From positions 558,001 through 622,000 of the forward strand of contig JAQQWL010000001.1 in assembly GCA_038363925.1 (NCBI GenBank): a stretch of 64,000 nt of DNA. The letters are read 5' to 3'. The position numbers and the translations under genes were made by a program. Source of the DNA: Apiospora phragmitis. Its lineage: Eukaryota > Ascomycota > Sordariomycetes > Amphisphaeriales > Apiosporaceae. This document shows positions 58,166 to 64,000 of the stretch, one piece after another. Under the pieces are notes generated by a model that was given only the letters and a program-made list of their open reading frames with translations, had not been told where the DNA came from and did not search any database. The first letter of the stretch is position 1. Each line of letters begins with the position of its first letter.

Positions 58166-59893
58166 ATGGTTAGATTCGCTCTTCTTGGCGCGGCCGCGCT
58201 TCATGCCACCGTCGCATTGGGTGCCCTGACAGCTCAGTCGCTGCCGGCCCGAGATGAAGATCTGCGGCTCGTCAAGACCTCTGAGGATGACGCCGGCACA
58301 TGGATGACTGAGGAGCAAAAGTTCGAACGACTCATCTCCAAGGGGATCCACTTTGCCGATATCACCAACACCATGGCAAGTCTCCCTTTTCGCACCTGAA
58401 AGCACACACAGGAATAGGGGCCATCGACGGAAACCCCCAGGCTAACACCGGAACCAGGAGCTCGAGACGCTCCGCGCCGACCGCGTGGCAGCCGCCGTGG
58501 CGAAGCGGGCCACGTTCCCGAGCGGCGCGGGCCACCAGTCGGAGGCGAGCCCGCTGATCGCGCGGCTGTCGCAGAGCAACCTGCAGACGTGGACCAACGC
58601 GATGGCCGACTTCTACAACCGGTACTACCGGGGCAGCTACGCCGCGACCAGCGCGCGGTGGATGTACGATACGGTGCGGTCCGCGGCCTCGGCCAACGCC
58701 GCCATCACCGTCAAGCAGTTCGCCCACTCGTACAACCAGCCCAGCGTCATCGCCGCCATCCCGGGCACTTCGGGCGAGGTCGTCGTCGTGTCGGCCCACT
58801 ACGACAGTATCGGCACGTCGACGAGCGGGCGCGCGCGGGGGCGGATGATAATGCTTCGGGTGAGTAATGTTCTGACCCAGCCAAATGAGAAGAGAAGGAC
58901 AGTCCATGGGCCTTCCCCTAGTCGGTCGCTTTGTGCCTGGTAAGCTCTGTCTGGAATGCATGCTGATGCTAATATTCTTGGCGAACTAGGGTGTAGTCGT
59001 AATCCTTGAGGCTCTCCGTGTGCTGGCTGAGGCCAAGTTCAAGCCTGCCAACACTTTGGAGTTCCACTTCTACTCCGGTATGCTTACCAGTTGAATCACT
59101 ACCTAGTCCCCTACTTCTCCAGGGGTCTCGCACCTCTTCCGCAGACATATTTTACTGACTCCGGCTCTGATAGGCGAGGAGGGTGGACTTCAAGGGTCGC
59201 GCGGCGTGATGCAATCATACGTTCGATCTGGCGTCAAGGTCCTGGCCGTCATGAACCAAGACGTAAGTGGATCAATCGCCTTCCCCCTTCTCCGTTCGTT
59301 GTAGGCAGAACTCCATGACTGGCCGGGTCGTAGCTGACTTCGTTGGATGAAACCTCTTCAGATGACCGGCTACTCTCCAACAACGTGATTGCTGTCTACA
59401 CCGACTACGTCGACGCCGGCCTCACGTCGTACATGCAGAAGCTCGTACCGGTCTACACCCAGCTCAAGCTCGCGACGGATCGCTGCGGCTACGCTTGTTC
59501 CGACCAGTGAGTTATGACCCTTGACCTCTAGCCTGCAGTTTTATCCCGCTTCAGTCCCATGTGTATGTAATACGGTACTGACCATGGCGGTTTTTTATAT
59601 GGCCAGTGGCTCCGCCAGAGACGCCGGATACCCCGCCGCCTACGTCTGCGACGAGGTCATGTCCGACTCGAGCCCTTACATTCACTCGGCCAGCGACGCC
59701 GTGTCGACGCTTAGCTTCCCGCACATGCTGCAGCACGCCAAGGTAAGCTCTCTCTATCTCTCCTATCTCTCCTATCTCTATCTGTCTCTCTCTATTCGTT
59801 CTACGTGGGCTTGCTTATGAAGACTGGCTGACGCTGGCACTACCCCATTTCTAGCTTACTGTCGGTTTCTTGGTCGAGGCTAGCTATTTCTAA
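58166..59893 (+). CDS. Secreted M28 leucine aminopeptidase (frameshifts)
   Basis: Zinc exopeptidase of family M28E, secreted. Signal peptide MVRFALLGAAALHATVALGA, propeptide with ERLISKGIHFADITNTM. Intron 1 (58,376-58,457) is GC-AG with donor ATG|GCAAGT. All five dizinc ligands are visible: SAHYDS (His), ADDNASG (Asp), YSGEEGG (Glu pair), VMNQDM (Asp), YIHSASD (His). Paired cysteines DRCGYACSDHG and YVCDE fit the disulfide of this family. Further introns: about 58,863-58,989, 59,078-59,173, 59,263-59,361, 59,507-59,606, 59,743-59,854 (with a CTATCTCTC microsatellite). Ends LTVGFLVEASYF. Shifts near 58,837-58,841 (GGGGG), at the exon junction near 58,989 (GGG) and 59,377 (CC) are needed; all in runs. 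It trims N-terminal residues from extracellular peptides. Confidence 0.85.
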
Positions 59894-60484
59894 ACCCAGC
59901 GTTTCGGAGCTGCTAGTAGTTGACCCTACATGGGGTGGGAATTGGGTTATAACCTGATCCGAAATCGCCGTATTAATAGATCACATTTACGACGAGGTTA
60001 TGTTCAGCGCTCCCTGGAATCCGGTTGGGAATTCGTATCATTATTGGACATAAATGGAATTGATACCGTCAAAGCAAGCGTAGATGAGGAAGTTGGTGGT
60101 GGCTCAGCGTATACTAACAAATGAAATAGGGGTCTCTCGGAGAATGGGTCATGCAAACGTCCAATAAGCCCTACAGCTAGCACCCTGAGCCCGGAGAAGC
60201 ATGGGTCGTCTGGCATGACTCGAGCGGGCCAAGTAGCAATCTACGAGGCCGGTAAATTGATTTCAACATCATAAGCACCCTCTCAGTCTGCGGCAGTAGA
60301 GATGTGAAGCTCGTGGGGTTGCCATCTTTCCTGAATCATGAAGTACGGGTCGTCATCATCACTGTAAAGGGGGTTTTCAGAAGATACTTCATTTGCAATG
60401 AGAGCGCCTTGAGTCGCGGCTTTGGCCCCATGATGGGCATGCGCGGGAGCTGCGGATCTGTCTGGGGTACAAACCGGAGGCAGC
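59894..60484. other. Intergenic
   Basis: 3' region of the peptidase gene and spacer; no gene recognised. Confidence 0.4.
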
Positions 60485-60850
60485 TTGCTTGAAGGCATCA
60501 TCGCCCGGGGACACCTTCTACACCTTCGAGTCGGTACGACGGGAAGCTACGCCCTTTTCTCCCAGCTCGCTAGTAACACCACCAACAACAGAACCAGATT
60601 CATCGGCGCGGACAGCGCCTACAGCTTCGAGGAGCTCGGTCATGTTCTCCCGCGCGACGAGGCCTCGCTCCAGTTCGTCAACACTTGGTTGCACGTGGTT
60701 CAGGGGAGCGGTGAATGGACTCGACCTTATAGCGCTGGATGGATTGCCCTTGGGCAACTTGATACGAGCCAGGCCGCTACATGTCACGTAAAATATGAAG
60801 AGACACTAGTGTTGAATAGCCGTATCCATGGGTTGGTACGACATTGGTGA
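60485..60850 (+). pseudogene. Solute-binding / cyclohexadienyl-dehydratase-like remnant
   Basis: A frame without ATG keeps both ends of a family-3 periplasmic-binding fold (SBP_bac_3, PheC-like). The N-terminal EGIIARGHLLHLRVGTTGSY (family IIARGTLRVGTTGDY) is followed by FIGADSAYSFEELGHVLPRD and ASLQFVNTWLHVVQGSGEW, which belong to the C-terminal lobe. Roughly the middle 130 residues are missing, so the piece is a deletion relic. The fold is bacterial in origin but occurs in some ascomycetes as secreted or cytosolic dehydratase-like proteins. Assignment rests on two short motifs, so moderate. Confidence 0.5.
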
Positions 60851-61434
60851 CATAAGAAGTCAAACAGGATGATATTAAGATATTCAAATATATGGCTCAA
60901 GAGGCTTCATATCAATATTATTGTCATCTCACATCTTACGACTTTGACCATCACAAGAAACCAACACGCAAACGCCTTCGCTGTGTTCAAAACGATAGTC
61001 CCTGCCCATAATACCCCATTGGCTTCCATTCCGTCGATGGTTGAGGAAGCCCCTTTCTGCAATCTCCCCCGTTGGTGCCGATTAAACCGAGCTTGTTAAT
61101 GGGCAGCTCCAACGAGCTGGCCTAGTGGCGAAGGGATTATAGGCTCCGAGTCCGTCTGTAGGAATTTTGGCCTTGCCCAACCAGTTCGCGCCATTTCCCC
61201 CTGTATTCCAGCGGCCTCTGGGCCACTTCCTGGCCTCTTTGCCGCATCTTCCTGATCACAGAACGGCAGGCGCAGATATGCGGTGCCACCTCTGCTTCCT
61301 CGCCGCATTCGTTTGCTTCCGACTGTCCATCATCTCCTTCGTCGCCGCCGAGCTTTTGTTTCCTGTGTCGACCAAGGAAGAGGCGCCTCCGCTTGGGCGT
61401 TGCGGTTGCTCCCCAAGCGTTGACATACACTGTT
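60851..61434. other. Intergenic, no gene recognised
   Basis: Short open frames on both strands at 61,137-61,520 have no recognisable content. Confidence 0.4.
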
Positions 61435-62082
61435 CTACTTCTTCCCTCGGATCCGTCGCCCCTTCATCTCAAAATACAGGTCTACTACAGCATCTGAGTA
61501 GACCAGTGCGAATGCCCTGAAAAGGCCGCAAGTTAGCTGCGACGCGCGGGCTAGGCCTCTCTTCCGGTAGAGGAAACCCTGCTCCAGAGCCTCGGCGACC
61601 CTGCCGTAGCAGGTCTCTGGCTCGTCGTCTGAGCTTTCGCGGGCGGTGCTCGAATAGCATCGTTCGATGGCATATTTCAAGACTGCTAGCATCATAGTCA
61701 TGTGGTCGTCGGCAAGGTCTTTTGGCCAATCCTTTGGCTCGGAGTACTTAGATCTGACTTTTCCAAGCACAACCCCAAAGATGTTCGCATCGTATGGACT
61801 CCTGGCCTTGAGACCGTCGATGGCAGATTGAATGGCACATAGTTGCGCGCCTAAAGTCTCTTTAAGACCCGGATTCCAACATTCGTCGGGGATGATAACG
61901 TCACTCAAACGGGAAATATCAGCGCTGGCAATGTCAATGGCTCTGCGTCGCCTCATATTTCCCGTATTATCCCTCCAGGCCTCGACTCTGTCACAGAGCG
62001 TATCCTTATTCATTTTGCGTGTGCAAGTTGTGACCTCGCAGAGTATGTTGCTGGTGGCCGTCGCCCTCATAGGTGAAGCCAT
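61435..62082 (-). CDS. Hypothetical protein, 215 aa
   Basis: Intact single-exon frame from ATG 62,082 (MASPMRATATSNILCEV). Predominantly helical and charged: RRRRAIDIASADISRL, KETLGAQLCAIQSAIDGLK, WPKDLADDHMTMMLAVLKYA, then SSDDEPETCYGRVAEALEQ and FLYRKRGLARASQ, FRAFALVYSDAVVDLYFEM, and a basic end RRIRGKK. No signal peptide or transmembrane segment. I do not recognise the family. The length, intact frame and amino acid composition make a real gene plausible. Confidence 0.5.
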   Translation of the reverse strand: MASPMRATATSNILCEVTTCTRKMNKDTLCDRVEAWRDNTGNMRRRRAIDIASADISRLSDVIIPDECWNPGLKETLGAQLCAIQSAIDGLKARSPYDANIFGVVLGKVRSKYSEPKDWPKDLADDHMTMMLAVLKYAIERCYSSTARESSDDEPETCYGRVAEALEQGFLYRKRGLARASQLTCGLFRAFALVYSDAVVDLYFEMKGRRIRGKK

Positions 62083-63196
62083 CTTCGGGTGATGTGGATT
62101 GTGGCTGTACAGAGCCAACGATCTCTAGAACTTCGATGAAGGAGAAAAAGAAGACTCTTGGTATGGAAATGTGACCAACACGATGGTTCTTGAATGAATG
62201 GTGGGTAGTGTATGGAAAGAGGAATGAGATTAAGAACGAAGAGTGACTGCTGTTACATACTTAGATAGACTCGGGTTTGTCCATTTCTCCAATATTCTCA
62301 GAGTGAAATGATATTCTTCAGAGTTGGACTCATCTCCGGTACCTGTTTTGGCTTGTCTTCCCACTCTCGGGACTCTGATAGAGTTACAGCGTTCTGCGGT
62401 AAAAGAAAAGCATCGACGCCAAACTGAAGACCCACTGGTCAAAGGATGTTCATGTGTGTTCCATCAAGCACGAACGAAAGAACCAAATTCAAGTTGGGAG
62501 ATCAAGCATCACCGTAAATCCTGCCGGTCTGCTGTAGGTTCTGAGTAAAGCTATCCAAACAACAATAGTCACAGGATGCGAGGACAGCATGAGAAACCCA
62601 CCGTTTACGGTTGGCATAGACCCTCATTGAGAAGGTATCAACTTCTCCGTAACTGATTCTCGGGAGTCAGTTGGCTGCATGGGCTTTGGCTTACCGAGTG
62701 GCCAATTAGCCATCGTGCCCATCAAGCTCAAGAGCGAGATCGTGGCCACATATTCCATGTCTTTCATCTACCGTACTATTTGTTGGCAGCTGGGAAGCAA
62801 ATGCATATCAACCTGCAATGAAGCATGATCTTTATACACCATTCAATCAAGGCACCGCCTGCTCGCCTGGTATCACAATCTTTTTGGACGTGGATTAGCA
62901 CGAGATCACACCGTCGTTGTGGTTGAATTGGGGACGCATCGTGGTTGCGTGGTAAGCCCGTAGGTACGATCTCAGTTAATTGACACTAGGCCTAATCCAG
63001 AAGCACTTTACACGACCCGCCCGCGTCGTGGTCCAAAAACGCGTCGCGTTCTTTTGTGAAAGTCCTGACCCTTTTTGCAACTTTATGCGCTTTCGCCTAT
63101 CCCGCACACGAAGCGACATCACCGACATTCACCACCCAATTCTCACAACGCCCACCCTCAACAGACCCTAGGTAGTGACAGAGGAATTGAGGCACC
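62083..63196. other. Divergent intergenic region upstream of MCM3
   Basis: No gene recognised. The right end is the MCM3 promoter/leader, with a MluI-type cell-cycle box and a pyrimidine-rich stretch just before the start codon. Confidence 0.45.
63039..63044. promoter_or_regulatory. MluI cell-cycle box (ACGCGT)
   Basis: Palindromic ACGCGT followed at once by CGCGTT, about 155 bp before the MCM3 ATG. In yeasts ACGCGT is bound by MBF (Mbp1-Swi6) and drives G1/S transcription of replication genes, so the position is meaningful. Single-site evidence only. Confidence 0.45.
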
Positions 63197-64000
63197 ATGG
63201 ACGCTTTAATGCTTCGTGATGAAGCGACCAAGGAGCGCATTCGCTTGGCCGAAGAGTTCCTGGATCCCAGTGAGTTTACCCCCCTCTTTCAAGCCGTCGT
63301 AGGCCCAGTAGACAGGATAGATTCTGACTGTGCCGACCAACACAGACGATCAACATGCTAGAAGCTACCGATCCGACATCATTACGATGCTCCAGAAGAA
63401 CCAAAGGCGATTGGTCGTCGACATCGACCTTGTCCGCGATCACAACCCAGAAATGGCCGAGGGTTTATTAAACGACCCCTTTGATTACACCCTCGCCTTC
63501 AACCATGCCCTCAAGGAGATTGTCAAAACTTTGCCACAAGCTCGACCCGACCAGACAGATGCAGATGTTTTATACTATTGCGCCTTTGCTGGCAGCTTTG
63601 GCTTGCATGCCTGCAACCCGCGCACGCTGTCGTCATTTCATCTCAACAACATGGTCACTATCGAGGGTATCGTCACCAGAACGTCCCTGATCCGGCCCAA
63701 GGTTGTCAAGAGTGTACATTTCAACGAGGCAAAGAATATCTTCCATTTCCGAGAGTATCGAGACCAGACTATGACCACTGGTGTCACGACATCCAGCGTC
63801 TATCCCCAACAAGACGATGAAGGCAACCCGCTTCTTACCGAATATGGATTTTGTACCTATAGAGATCACCAGACCATCTCTATCCAAGAGATGCCCGAGA
63901 GGGCTCCCGCTGGTCAGCTGCCTCGTGGTGTCGATGTCATCCTCGACGATGATCTCGTCGATAAGGTGAAGCCCGGCGATCGAATCCAGCTGGTCGGTAT
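63197..64000 (+). CDS. MCM3: DNA replication licensing factor MCM3, 5' part
   Basis: Subunit of the MCM2-7 replicative helicase. ATG 63,197 (MDALMLRDEATKERIRLAEEF), intron 63,270-63,345, then DIITMLQKNQRRLVVDIDLV, NHALKEIVKTL and the N-terminal OB-fold signature LNNMVTIEGIVTRTSLIRPK with VVKSVHFNEA. PERAPAGQLPRGVDVILDDD and VKPGDRIQLVG follow, all collinear with MCM3. The strong match of the VTIEGIVT-LIRPKVVKSVH segment separates it from MCM2 and MCM4-7. No frameshift or stop. The gene runs off the window before the AAA+ ATPase domain. Confidence 0.92.

Noticed and set aside
1..64000. CRISPR arrays, rRNA genes, bacterial operons
   Set aside because: No regularly spaced short repeats, no rRNA sequence, and gene structure is eukaryotic throughout except the single-exon NrdD-NrdG frame.

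Overview
The window is nuclear DNA of a filamentous ascomycete (Pezizomycotina, most likely a sordariomycete). Spliceosomal introns are 48-150 nt with GT...CTAAC...AG signals. The families are typical of moulds: secreted GMC oxidoreductase, P450, DUF7580/HeLo-type protein, MFS and SulP transporters, M28 peptidase. Two blocks are extremely AT-rich with stops in every frame, as left by repeat-induced point mutation (RIP).

Layout. 0-3.5 kb: a dead APH-type phosphotransferase and an intact GFA/CENP-V-fold protein. 3.5-6.6 kb: a kinase/ZZ-finger gene cut into three pieces by a Fot1-like DNA transposon and a 495-bp TRIM-like element. 6.6-19.6 kb: AT-rich nested transposon graveyard, with a pogo/Fot1 element carrying 46-nt inverted ends, an inverted partial copy of a third TIR element, and an inverted second Fot1-like copy holding a Ty1/copia retrotransposon. 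19.7-21.1 kb: a GC-rich island with a deleted GMC oxidoreductase. 21.4-23.3 kb: another RIP-damaged TIR element with perfect 28-nt ends. From 24 kb on the DNA is normal and genic: small secreted protein, P450, PMCA-type Ca2+-ATPase, FSH1-type hydrolase, SulP transporter, SET protein, an intronless class III ribonucleotide reductase fused to its radical-SAM activase, a repeat protein, a divergent DUF7580/C2H2 pair, a cysteine-rich secreted protein, MFS transporter, M28 aminopeptidase, a solute-binding-protein remnant, an unknown protein and the 5' part of MCM3.

Two kinds of damage occur. The genes near the RIP blocks (APH, kinase) have in-frame TAA/TAG stops that fit CpA->TpA changes. By contrast, many genes in the GC-normal part carry only single-base shifts, mostly in mononucleotide runs, with otherwise perfect conservation; that looks more like uncorrected assembly indels than decay. 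GFA, SET, the cysteine-rich secreted protein and MCM3 read cleanly.

The most unusual gene is the NrdD-NrdG fusion at 43.0-45.5 kb: an oxygen-sensitive, prokaryote-type anaerobic dNTP enzyme, without introns, in a fungal chromosome. It has four in-frame stops, three of them within 252 nt. All coordinates, splice sites and translations were read by eye; no database search was possible.
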